Positions 16,825 through 24,446 of a stretch of 48,185 nucleotides of DNA are shown one piece after another (the stretch's first letter is position 1; every line of letters begins with the position of its first letter). The notes beneath the pieces are model-generated. The model ran no database searches, was not told the origin of the DNA, and worked only from the letters and a program-made list of their open reading frames with translations. The position numbers and the translations under genes were made by a program. The DNA comes from Planctomycetota bacterium. GTDB taxonomy: Bacteria; Planctomycetota; UBA1135; UBA2386. Location: the NCBI GenBank assembly GCA_025459175.1, contig JALORC010000047.1, positions 1 to 48,185 of the forward strand. Direction: 5' to 3'.

Positions 16825-17198
16825 CCGCCGAACAACCCGTTCCCGCCGCGCCGAACTCGCGGCCGCGTGCGCGCATCGTCGCTTGCAACCAGAAGGCCCG
16901 CCAGCTGGCGATGCTGGTGTTGGCGCAGCGTGGCCAGGCCCGCGCGCTGACCCAGGACCCGCCGCCGACGCAATATCCGTACGGCTGCACCACGGTGTTC
17001 GCGCCCGGTTGGGAGGTCGACTCGAGCAACGGCACGCACGGGCTGTGCCAGCCGATCGAGCGCGACCTCTACGACTGCTACCACACCTGCTACTGGCCGG
17101 CCCAGGTGCCCGACGGGGTCACCAACGCGCCGACCTGGACGCAATCGTGCGGCGCGCCGATGCAGGACTGGAAGTCGATCGACCTCGTGTTCCCGTAG
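16821..17198 (+). CDS. qhpC: Quinohemoprotein amine dehydrogenase gamma subunit precursor (CTQ, crosslinked)
   Basis: 125 residues, catalytic subunit precursor. Compared with the known gamma subunit, every modified residue is present at a constant offset of +49. Expected thioether pairs are C56-E65, C76-D82 and C90-D98, and the cysteine tryptophylquinone pair is C86-W92. The surrounding PGWEVD, LCQP and YWPAQVPD match the family; Tyr91 replaces the first Trp of the usual CWWP. The leader is about 49 residues, is not a Sec signal, and contains one Cys (C22). A further unpaired Cys (C110) lies near the C terminus. The leader should be removed by QhpE after modification by QhpD and QhpG. Confidence 0.95.
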   Translation: MTAEQPVPAAPNSRPRARIVACNQKARQLAMLVLAQRGQARALTQDPPPTQYPYGCTTVFAPGWEVDSSNGTHGLCQPIERDLYDCYHTCYWPAQVPDGVTNAPTWTQSCGAPMQDWKSIDLVFP

Positions 17199-17215
17199 TG
17201 CCCCCCTTCGCTGCC

Positions 17216-18592
17216 ATGGTGACGCCCCTTCGTTGTCGTCTCGCTGCGCTGCTGTGTGTGCCCGCGCTGTGGCTGCTGCCACTCGCGGCCCAACAGCCGG
17301 CCCCCGTCGATCCACCGCCAGCACCCGTTCCAGCACCGGCACCGGCGCCAGCTCCGCCACCAGCGGCTGAGACGACGCCACCACCCGAGACCGCCCCGGC
17401 TCCCGAGGCAGGTGCCGGCGAACGGCCGCGTGGCGAGCGCCGTCGCGGCGGTCGGGGACCCGGCCAGGGTCAGGGTCCGGAACGGGAGAGCCAGGACCTG
17501 CCGGAGTTCACGCCGGTCCCAGCACCTCCGCTCAGTGCGCTCGCCGGCAAGCAGTTCTTCTGGTTCACGATGTATCCGAACTTCCTGGCCCAGTACGACC
17601 CCACCACCGACGCGCTGGTGAAGAAGGTCGAACTGAAGCACGGGCTGTTCTGGAGCACGACGCTGACCCACGATCGCAAGCGCATGCTGGTGGTCACCGA
17701 CCAGCAGCAGACGATCGAGGTCGTCGACCTGGCGACCGGCATGGTGACCGCCGAGCACAGCTTCCGCGAGGACGGCTTCATCCTGCGCATCCGCGACGTG
17801 CGCGAGTGCCCGGGTGGCGTGCACTGGCTGGTGCGCACCGACCGGGTCAAGAAGCAGATCGATCGATACGCGTTCGAACCGGCGCAGTGGCTGCTCTACG
17901 ACACCGCGACCAAGAAGGTCGTGCGCAAGCCGCGCAAGCTGCCCGAGCCGCTCGAACGCGGTGCGCAGCTGAGTGCCGACGGCACGCAGTGGCTGCAGCA
18001 GGACGACGACGGCAACCTGCGGTTCCTGAACGCGCGGACCTGCAAGGAGGAGGCGAAGATCGATCTGCGCACACCGCGCTTCTTCGGGGCCGGTGCGATC
18101 CGGCTCACCGGCACCGACCTGCTCGATCGCCGCGATCCCAACCGCGCACTGATGCTGTTCACGTCGACCGACCCGGTCGAGAAGAACCGCACCGTCTGGG
18201 GCCTGTGCGAACTCGATCTGCAGCAGAAGCGCGTCGTCGACGTGCAGGAATGGGGTCCGCAGCAGAGTGCGTGGGGCATGCGGGTCGCGACCCGGAAGCG
18301 GGTCGCGGCGGCGATGACCGGCGGCGGCGGCTTCGGCGGCGAACGCAGCGGCGGCGAGACGCCGAAGTCGCGGCTGCTGCTCTACGACCTCGACAACGGG
18401 CGCAAGCTCGCCGACGTGCAGGAGGAGTTCCGGCCGCGCCGTTCGCTGGTGGCGATCTCGCCGGACGGCGACAAGATCTACATCGGCACCGCCGGCAGTG
18501 ACTTCGAGGTGTTCGATGCGCAGCTCAAGCGTTTGAAGACCGTGGAGCTCGACGGCGAGATCGTCGGGCGGATCCACGTCGTCGACGGATGA
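17216..18592 (+). CDS. qhpB: Quinohemoprotein amine dehydrogenase beta subunit, beta-propeller
   Basis: 458 residues. The beta subunit is a seven-bladed propeller that helps form the substrate site above the gamma subunit. A Sec signal ends near LAA-QQ (about residue 25), followed by a Pro/Ala-rich then Arg/Gly-rich linker to about residue 95. Repeated propeller strands follow, such as KRMLVVTDQQQTIEVVDLATG and SLVAISPDGDKIYIGTAG, with the YVTN-type SPDG turn. A GTG at 17198, overlapping the qhpC stop by 1 nt, is an alternative start adding six residues. The stop overlaps qhpE by 4 nt. A second Gly-rich loop (GGGGFGGERSGG) lies near residue 370. Confidence 0.92.
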   Translation: MVTPLRCRLAALLCVPALWLLPLAAQQPAPVDPPPAPVPAPAPAPAPPPAAETTPPPETAPAPEAGAGERPRGERRRGGRGPGQGQGPERESQDLPEFTPVPAPPLSALAGKQFFWFTMYPNFLAQYDPTTDALVKKVELKHGLFWSTTLTHDRKRMLVVTDQQQTIEVVDLATGMVTAEHSFREDGFILRIRDVRECPGGVHWLVRTDRVKKQIDRYAFEPAQWLLYDTATKKVVRKPRKLPEPLERGAQLSADGTQWLQQDDDGNLRFLNARTCKEEAKIDLRTPRFFGAGAIRLTGTDLLDRRDPNRALMLFTSTDPVEKNRTVWGLCELDLQQKRVVDVQEWGPQQSAWGMRVATRKRVAAAMTGGGGFGGERSGGETPKSRLLLYDLDNGRKLADVQEEFRPRRSLVAISPDGDKIYIGTAGSDFEVFDAQLKRLKTVELDGEIVGRIHVVDG

Positions 18593-19215
18593 CGCGAGTC
18601 GTCGTCATCGACAGCGGCATCGATCCCCACCACCCGGCGGTGCGCGGTCGTGCGGTGGTGGTGCCCGGCGCGCGCTTCGGCGCGGCACTGGCCGAGCCGG
18701 AGCACGACCCCGACCCGCTCGGCCACGGCACCGCGGTCGCGGCGACGATCCTGCGCTTTGGCGACGAGCGGCCGGTCGAGCTGCATTCGCTGCCGGTGTT
18801 CGGTCGCGAGCCGGTGTGCGACTTCGCGGTCGTGCTCGAGGCCCTGGCGCTGGCGCTCACGCTGCGGCCGGCGCTGATCAATCTGAGTCTCGGCACCACC
18901 TCGCTGCGGCATCGGCAGCGCCTGCAACGGTTGGTGCAGCAGGCCCGCTCCGAGGGCTGCCGCGTCATCGCGCCGGCCAGCTACGGTGGGCTGCCCGCCG
19001 ATCCGGGCAACCTCGCCGAGACCGATGCGGTGGTCGGTGATCCGAACGTGCTGCCGATGCTGCCCGAGCTGCGCCGGCTCGGCGACCGGTTCGTCTGGTT
19101 CGCGTCGCCGCTGCCGCCGCCGGGCACCGACGGCACCCGCCGCTTGCTCGCGCGCGGCGACAGCCTCGCGGTCGCCGCGGTCACCGGCTGTCTGTTGCGC
19201 TCGCTGCCGCGCTGA
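18589..19215 (+). CDS. qhpE: Subtilisin-like protease QhpE, cleaves the gamma-subunit leader
   Basis: 208 residues, a minimal S8-family serine protease without signal peptide, so cytoplasmic. The triad is visible: Asp8 (VVVIDSGID), His46 (GHGTAVA) and Ser192 (GDSLAVAAVTG), with the oxyanion Asn in INLSLGT. In Paracoccus QhpE removes the leader of QhpC after crosslinking. Position as last plus-strand gene of the A-D-C-B-E order, with ATGA overlap to qhpB, supports the same role. The serine motif reads GDS where most subtilases have GTS. A general housekeeping subtilase is unlikely in this context. Confidence 0.92.
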   Translation: MTRVVVIDSGIDPHHPAVRGRAVVVPGARFGAALAEPEHDPDPLGHGTAVAATILRFGDERPVELHSLPVFGREPVCDFAVVLEALALALTLRPALINLSLGTTSLRHRQRLQRLVQQARSEGCRVIAPASYGGLPADPGNLAETDAVVGDPNVLPMLPELRRLGDRFVWFASPLPPPGTDGTRRLLARGDSLAVAAVTGCLLRSLPR

Positions 19216-19242
19216 CGCCAGCCCGCTCGCGGGGCATCACGA

Positions 19243-19455
19243 TCAACGATCGCGAGCTGCTTCGGCATCGTCGACCACGTCGGCCATGACCCCGGCGCGC
19301 TGTCGCGCCGCGTCGCGTTGCCCGTCGAGATCGTGCAGCAAGCGTTCGCGAGCCACCATCGGCGCGTTCCCCGGCGCCATCACGGCCTCGGTCACCGCCG
19401 GGTTGCCGCAACCGGCCAACAGCAACAGACAACACAGGCATGGCCAGGCTCGCAT
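19243..19455 (-). CDS. Small predicted lipoprotein, 70 aa
   Basis: Clear lipoprotein signal MRAWPCLCCLLLLAGCGN with Cys16 as lipidation site, then a short charged helix-forming tail (ERLLHDLDGQRDAARQRAG). No family recognised. It lies 86 nt downstream of qhpG on the same strand and ends 27 nt from the convergent qhpE stop, so it is probably the last gene of the CHAT-qhpG operon. It may be a membrane-linked accessory factor or unrelated; the short length lowers confidence. Confidence 0.6.
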   Translation of the reverse strand: MRAWPCLCCLLLLAGCGNPAVTEAVMAPGNAPMVARERLLHDLDGQRDAARQRAGVMADVVDDAEAARDR

Positions 19456-19541
19456 GCCCGCTCATCGACCGTCGCTGGCGATCGGGCTACGGATCCGGCG
19501 GTGCGGTTCGCGTGCGTCGGCTGCGCCCGATGGCATCGACC

Positions 19542-20894
19542 TCACCGCGCCGGCACCAGCCAACCCATCCGCAACAGCCGCTGCGCCGCCTGCCACACTG
19601 CGCGCGGCGGCAGCACGAACAACCGCGCCTCGCTGCCCGCTGCCGCGACGCCGGCCGCCAGCGACCTCGGCACCGCGAACGTGCGCAGCAGCGGCGCCAC
19701 CGGCACGAAGCCGATCTGCGCCAGCCGGTCGCCGGTGCCGCGATGTTCGATGCCGTCCTGCGCCACGAACCGATCGCCCTGCCGCACCAGCACCATCGCC
19801 GGCCCCAGCTCCCCCGCCGCCTGCAACGGCTGCTGCGGATCGAGCGGCGGCGCCGGCACCGGCTGCCGCGCGCGCCAGAACGGTGCCCCGGCGAAGCGCG
19901 ACTCGCGCCCGTACCAATCGGCCGCCACCGCACCGTGCGCCATCGCGAGCTCGCGTTCCCACTGCGCATGCTGCGCGCACAGCTGTGGCCACCACGACGG
20001 CTGCAGCAGCGCGGTGGCGATCGCCGCCGCCGCGTGATCGGCGGCCGCCAGCGCCTTCTCGACGCCTTGGCTGGCGAGCGGATCGATGCTCGCGGCAGCA
20101 TCGCCGAGCCGCAGCCGGTCGGGGCACGGCGCGAGCCAACCAGCGGTCGCGTCGGTCGCGGTCGCGAGCCGCACCGAGCTCATGCGACCGGCCGGACCAT
20201 GCGCGCTGCGCAGCGCGCGCGCCAGCAGCACGCTGCGGCCGTGCTGGTGGCACGCCGCCGCATCCAGCATCACCGCGGCACTGCCCGGCCCCTGCGCCAG
20301 CGCGTGGGTCCAGATCCAACCGTCGGCAACCGCCTCCACGACCGCCGTGCCGCGATCCGCGGCATCGACCTCGCCCACCAGCGTGAACGCGAACGTGCGC
20401 GGCCCGAGTTCGCGCCGCTCGCGCCGGCCGGTGCGGCCGGTCGCCATCACCACGGTGCGTGGGCGCAACCAGCGCTGCCCGTCCGGCCCGCGCAACCAGA
20501 AGCCGCCGTCGTGTTCGTGCACCACGGTGCGTTCGCAGACCACCGCCCCGGCGGCCGCCGCCATGGTCCGCAACCCGGCGTCGAACGCGCCACGCGCCAG
20601 CAGCCAACCGGGTGCCGCATCCTGGCGCCACACCAGTTCGTCGCTGCCCCACACCGCGCCGTGGCGCAGCGGATCGCGCACCGCGAGCGCGTCGAACCTC
20701 GAACCGAGGTCGAGGCGCTCGAGCAGCGGCCGCGCCGAACCCAGCAACGTCTCGTGGGGTCCGCTGCGATGCAGCCGGCCGTGATCGGCCAGCACGACCT
20801 GGATCCCGCGCCGCGCCAGCAACAGCGCGAGCCCGGCGCCGGCGATGCCACCACCGACCACGAGCACTTCGACGTCGACCGGGACCGGCGCCAT
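19542..20894 (-). CDS. qhpG: FAD-dependent monooxygenase QhpG (Trp hydroxylation for CTQ)
   Basis: 450 residues. An N-terminal FAD-binding motif VVGGGIAGAGLALLLARRG (about 12-30), the GD-type motif in PCPDRLRLGDAAASIDPLASQG and general p-hydroxybenzoate hydroxylase or tryptophan-halogenase-like layout identify a flavin monooxygenase. In QHNDH biogenesis QhpG adds oxygen to the gamma-subunit Trp on the way to CTQ. Assignment is by family plus context with all other qhp genes. The ATG overlaps the stop of the upstream CHAT gene (TGATG), so the two are translated together. It is convergent with qhpE. Confidence 0.88.
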   Translation of the reverse strand: MAPVPVDVEVLVVGGGIAGAGLALLLARRGIQVVLADHGRLHRSGPHETLLGSARPLLERLDLGSRFDALAVRDPLRHGAVWGSDELVWRQDAAPGWLLARGAFDAGLRTMAAAAGAVVCERTVVHEHDGGFWLRGPDGQRWLRPRTVVMATGRTGRRERRELGPRTFAFTLVGEVDAADRGTAVVEAVADGWIWTHALAQGPGSAAVMLDAAACHQHGRSVLLARALRSAHGPAGRMSSVRLATATDATAGWLAPCPDRLRLGDAAASIDPLASQGVEKALAAADHAAAAIATALLQPSWWPQLCAQHAQWERELAMAHGAVAADWYGRESRFAGAPFWRARQPVPAPPLDPQQPLQAAGELGPAMVLVRQGDRFVAQDGIEHRGTGDRLAQIGFVPVAPLLRTFAVPRSLAAGVAAAGSEARLFVLPPRAVWQAAQRLLRMGWLVPAR

Positions 20895-23644
20895 CAGCGC
20901 CCTTCGAGCACGAACGCGGCCCAGCGCCCCGGCAGCGGATCGCCGTGCTGCTGCCTCGCCACGGCCAACGCCTGCAGCTTGCAGCGCCGCAGCGCCATGG
21001 CCGGCTCGGTGCCGCGCGCGAGCTCGCTCCAGAACGGCACCATGAACGCCACGGTGGCCGCATCGTCGATGCGCCACAACGCCGTCACCGAAGCCGCCGC
21101 CCCGGCCAGCCGCAGCGCGCGACGCAGGCCGAGCAGGTGCTCGCCGGCCACCACGTCGCCGCGCGCGGTGTCGCACGCCGACAGCACCACGAGCCGGGCC
21201 CGCCCGAGATCCAGGAACGCCAGCTCGGCAGCCGACAGGCGCTGGCCCGCCAGTTCGAGGCTGGCACCGTGTTCCGCGGCACCGCGCCGCAGGTGGCCGT
21301 GCGCCGCGAAGTGCACGAACTCGGCGCCGGCCAGCGCCGTGGCCAGCGCGCCGGCGTCGGCGCCGTCCTGCACCGCGGCCTTGCTGCCGTGCTGTTCCTG
21401 CCACAGCTTCGCGATCGCCGCCACCTCGGCGTGCGCCCCCGGCAGGTCGGCGCCGGCACCATCGACGAGCAGCATGCCGCCACCGGCCGGTGGCGCCGGC
21501 GCCAGCAGATCGAGCCCCGAACGCAGCACGCGCAGATCGAACGCCTCGAGCAGCAGCTTGCCATCGGCCGCCGGCAGGCTGTCGAACGGCAGCAACAGCA
21601 GGCAATCGTCGCCGGCCAGATGGACGCGTTCGCAGCCCACCAGCGCCGGCTGCAGCGGTTGCCAGCACAACGCCTGCACGCGGTTCGCCGCCGCCGCCGC
21701 CAGCGCGGCACCGGCGGCATCCAGCGGCTGCAGGCGCCGACCCAGGATCTGCACGTGCGCACTCACCGCCTGCGCGATCGGCGGCAGGGCGCCGAGTTCG
21801 ATCCGCTGCAGCGCGCCGGCGGCCGTTACCACGAACGCCGTGAGCCACGGCTCGCCGTTGCGCTGCCAGCGCACGAACTCGACCAGCGCCGAACCGGCCG
21901 ACAGCGCGCGCTGAACCGCGGCGGCCTCGAGGCGCTCCGCCCGGCCAACCGCGTGCGCCGACAGGCGGTTGCCGATCGCCGCGTGTTCGTGCTGCAGGGC
22001 ACGCCATTCGGCCGTGCTCTCGCCACCGCGTTCGAGCAGCTCGCCGAGCGAACGCTGCACCTGCTGCAGACGGTCGCGCAGCGCCTGCTGTGGACCTCGA
22101 TCCCGCTGGCGCAGCGCCGCCAGATCGGCCTCCAGTTCGCGACCGACACAGCCCTTCCAGGCCAGCACCGCCGCGAACACGGCCCGCGCGTCGACGCCCG
22201 CCGCGCCGCCCAGCTCGGCCGCCAGCAGCCGATCGAGACAGCTCTGCAGCTCGGCCTTCTGCCGGCGCCGTTCGGACTCGAGCAGCGACGGCAGCGTCGC
22301 ATCGAGGGCCTGGCCCGAGGCCAGCAGCGTGTCGATGTCGAGGCGCGCCGCGCCGGCGGAGTCCCCCGCCTCGGCGAGCCAACCGGCGAGCTGGCTGCGC
22401 ACCCGCAGCAGCGGCACCGTCCAGGCCAGTTCGAGGCGCGGGTCGGCCAGCACTTCCTGCACCAGTGCGATCGCGCGCGGCCGACGACCGCTGCGCGCGT
22501 GCACGAACGCGAGCTGGGTCAACTCGTAGATGCGCAGCGCCGGCTCGGTCCGTTGCCGGGCCGCCCGTTCGATCTCGTCGCAGGCAGCAGCCGCGTCGTC
22601 GTGGCGATCGAGTTCGGCCAGCAACCGCGAACGGACCAGCTGCAACGAACGGGTCATCGCGGCATCGAGGTCGGGAGCGGCCAGCAGGCGCTCGACGCTG
22701 GTGAGTGCCGCCGCGTACTCCCCGGCGCGCAGTTGCGCCTCGATGCATAGTCGGCGCACCGACACCGTGGTCGCGTGCCGTTCGCCGAACAGCTCGGCGG
22801 CGAGCTCGGCGAGCCGACTGGCGGTCGCCAGCGCCGGCGCCTCCGGCAGCGTGGTCATCTGCAGTCCGAGCAGCGTGTGTTCGGTCTCGAACGTGCGCAG
22901 GTGCCGGGCGCCAAGCTGCTGCTGCTGCGCCGCCAGCACCGGCTCGAGTTCGTGCATCGCGGCGTCGAGCCGGCCGACGCTCAGCAACGCGCGGCCGAGG
23001 TTCGCGCGCAGCTGCAAGGTGGTGCGATCCTCGGACCCACGCGCTTTGCTCGCCGCCTCGACCGCCGCCCGCGCGTGGTCGACGGCGCCGAGGTAGTCGA
23101 GTTCGCGCGCCGCCAGCGCCGCGAGATTGCCCGACACCATCGCCGCCCGCATGCCCTGCCCCGGTGCCGTATCGAAGCCGGCGCGCGCCTCGGCGAACAA
23201 TGGTCGCGCGGCGGCGAGCTCGCCGAGCGCGGCGTGGGCCGCTGCCAGCGCGTTGCAGGCCTCGGCGATCGCCACATGACCGGCCGGCAGGTGCACCCGG
23301 CGCCAGTCGAGCGCGGCCGCCGCCGCGGCCCGGGCGGCGGCCGGATCGTTCAGGTCCAACCACACCGCGGCCAGCGTGCAGCGCCCGGTGGCCGCGAGCC
23401 GCGGTTCCCCGGCGCGCTCTGCCGCCGCGATCGCGCGCAGCAGTTCCTCGCGCGCCGGCTGCAGTTGCCCCGCCCGCAGCAGCTGGCTGCCGACCTGCAG
23501 CCGCGCCTGCGCCGCCGCCACCGAGTCGGGGCCGTGCTGCTGTTCGGCGGCCGCCAATGCCGAACGGGCCTTCGCCAACGGCTCTTGCGGCGCCAGCGAC
23601 GGCAGCAGCAGCGAGCACACGGTGAGCAGCGCGGGGATGGGCAT
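20894..23644 (-). CDS. TPR-CHAT domain protein (caspase-like peptidase)
   Basis: 916 residues. The N terminus is hydrophobic (ALLTVCSLLLPSLA), a possible signal or anchor but with no positive n-region. Residues about 25-480 are TPR-like helical pairs rich in Ala and Leu. The C-terminal CHAT domain contains the catalytic dyad His782 (FVHFAAHGHL) and Cys824 (VVLSACDTA), followed by the conserved AGAAASVTALWRIDD and RWAAFVLEG end. CHAT proteins are caspase-related cysteine proteases acting in signalling, separase-like or defence roles. It is coupled to qhpG by a 1-nt overlap and is divergent from an ECF sigma gene. Substrate unknown; the neighbouring anti-sigma or the dehydrogenase subunits are candidates by context only. 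Confidence 0.9.
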   Translation of the reverse strand: MPIPALLTVCSLLLPSLAPQEPLAKARSALAAAEQQHGPDSVAAAQARLQVGSQLLRAGQLQPAREELLRAIAAAERAGEPRLAATGRCTLAAVWLDLNDPAAARAAAAAALDWRRVHLPAGHVAIAEACNALAAAHAALGELAAARPLFAEARAGFDTAPGQGMRAAMVSGNLAALAARELDYLGAVDHARAAVEAASKARGSEDRTTLQLRANLGRALLSVGRLDAAMHELEPVLAAQQQQLGARHLRTFETEHTLLGLQMTTLPEAPALATASRLAELAAELFGERHATTVSVRRLCIEAQLRAGEYAAALTSVERLLAAPDLDAAMTRSLQLVRSRLLAELDRHDDAAAACDEIERAARQRTEPALRIYELTQLAFVHARSGRRPRAIALVQEVLADPRLELAWTVPLLRVRSQLAGWLAEAGDSAGAARLDIDTLLASGQALDATLPSLLESERRRQKAELQSCLDRLLAAELGGAAGVDARAVFAAVLAWKGCVGRELEADLAALRQRDRGPQQALRDRLQQVQRSLGELLERGGESTAEWRALQHEHAAIGNRLSAHAVGRAERLEAAAVQRALSAGSALVEFVRWQRNGEPWLTAFVVTAAGALQRIELGALPPIAQAVSAHVQILGRRLQPLDAAGAALAAAAANRVQALCWQPLQPALVGCERVHLAGDDCLLLLPFDSLPAADGKLLLEAFDLRVLRSGLDLLAPAPPAGGGMLLVDGAGADLPGAHAEVAAIAKLWQEQHGSKAAVQDGADAGALATALAGAEFVHFAAHGHLRRGAAEHGASLELAGQRLSAAELAFLDLGRARLVVLSACDTARGDVVAGEHLLGLRRALRLAGAAASVTALWRIDDAATVAFMVPFWSELARGTEPAMALRRCKLQALAVARQQHGDPLPGRWAAFVLEGR

Positions 23645-23661
23645 GGCAACGACCGGGGCGG

Positions 23662-23667
23662 ATCCTA
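23662..23667 (-). promoter_or_regulatory. -10-like TAGGAT before CHAT gene
   Basis: Minus-strand TTAGGAT, 17 nt before the CHAT ATG; leader of about 10 nt. The 196-nt divergent gap to the sigma gene also holds an AT island CACATAAGG near 23707-23715. Confidence 0.4.
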
Positions 23668-23823
23668 ACGAGGCCGCGCTCGGCGCAGGCAGGGTTCGCG
23701 GCGGTCCACATAAGGCCGCCGATGCCAGCGGCTCTTGCCCGGCGATGCTGCTGCGACCCCGCTGTCGACCCGCCCCGCCCCACTGCCGTCCGTCGCCCGC
23801 GGACCTCGCGGCGCAGCCCGTGC

Positions 23824-23829
23824 TATCCT
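23824..23829 (+). promoter_or_regulatory. Extended -10-like TGCTATCCT before ECF sigma gene
   Basis: TATCCT with upstream TGC, 8 nt before an in-frame GTG and 11 nt before the ATG. Identical to the element before the Nfu gene at 42529. Confidence 0.5.
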
Positions 23830-23840
23830 GGCGCATCGTG

Positions 23841-24446
23841 ATGCCGCCGCGCCCGACCACCGCATCCGACCCGCTGACCGCGGTCGGCGCCGGCGCCCTG
23901 CAGCGCGACCGGGCGCTGTTGGTGCGCTGGCAACAGGGCGAGCGGGCCGCCGGCGCCGAACTGCTCGATCACTACACCGGCTTCGTGCACCAGCTGCTGC
24001 AACGGCTCGGCATGCACGGCCCCGACCGCGACGAGTGCTGGCAGGAGCTCGTCCTCAAGGTCATGCAACAGTTGCCCGACCTGCCGCAGCGCCTGCGCAC
24101 CAGCTTCGCCGGCTACCTCGCGTGGCAGGTGCGGGATCTGGTGCGCAACCGGCGTCGGCAGCTCCGGCGGCAGCCCGTGCTGCCCGCCGCCGAGCCGAGC
24201 GCCGCCGCCGACGCCGCGCCGCGGACCGCGTTCTGGGAAGCGATGCATCGCTGCGCCGACCAGCTGCCGCCGCGCGAGCGCCAGGTGTTCGAGCTGCGGT
24301 TCCTCGGCGGCGCCGACCTCGCCGAGTGCGCGACCACCATCGGCAGCAACGCGAATGCGATCGCGCAGGCGGTGTTCCGGCTGGTGCGGCGCCTGCGCGA
24401 CTGCCTGCAGCGGAGCGGCTTCGACCACCCCGGGGACCACCGATGA
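23841..24446 (+). CDS. ECF-type RNA polymerase sigma factor
   Basis: 201 residues with region 2 (about 20-95, HYTGFVHQLLQRLG to GYLAWQVRDLVRNRRRQ) and region 4 (about 128-185, LPPRERQVFELRFLGGADLAE with a helix-turn-helix ending AIAQAVFRLVRRLRDCL). The region-4 motif and short linker fit ECF sigmas of the type expanded in Planctomycetes. ATG 23841 is chosen; an in-frame GTG lies 3 nt upstream. It overlaps the anti-sigma start (ATGA), the normal co-expression pattern, and is divergent from the CHAT-qhpG operon, making that operon its first candidate target. Confidence 0.9.
   Translation: MPPRPTTASDPLTAVGAGALQRDRALLVRWQQGERAAGAELLDHYTGFVHQLLQRLGMHGPDRDECWQELVLKVMQQLPDLPQRLRTSFAGYLAWQVRDLVRNRRRQLRRQPVLPAAEPSAAADAAPRTAFWEAMHRCADQLPPRERQVFELRFLGGADLAECATTIGSNANAIAQAVFRLVRRLRDCLQRSGFDHPGDHR

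Noticed and set aside
20894..23644. CHAT protein as part of a CRISPR-linked or gasdermin-type defence system
   Set aside because: No Cas, gRAMP, gasdermin or nuclease gene is nearby. The tight link is to qhpG, so a defence role is not supported.
23722..23841. 39-codon ORF ending in TGATG with the sigma start
   Set aside because: Arg/Pro/Cys-rich translation without protein character; the sigma gene has its own promoter-like element inside it. Could be an upstream ORF but unsupported.
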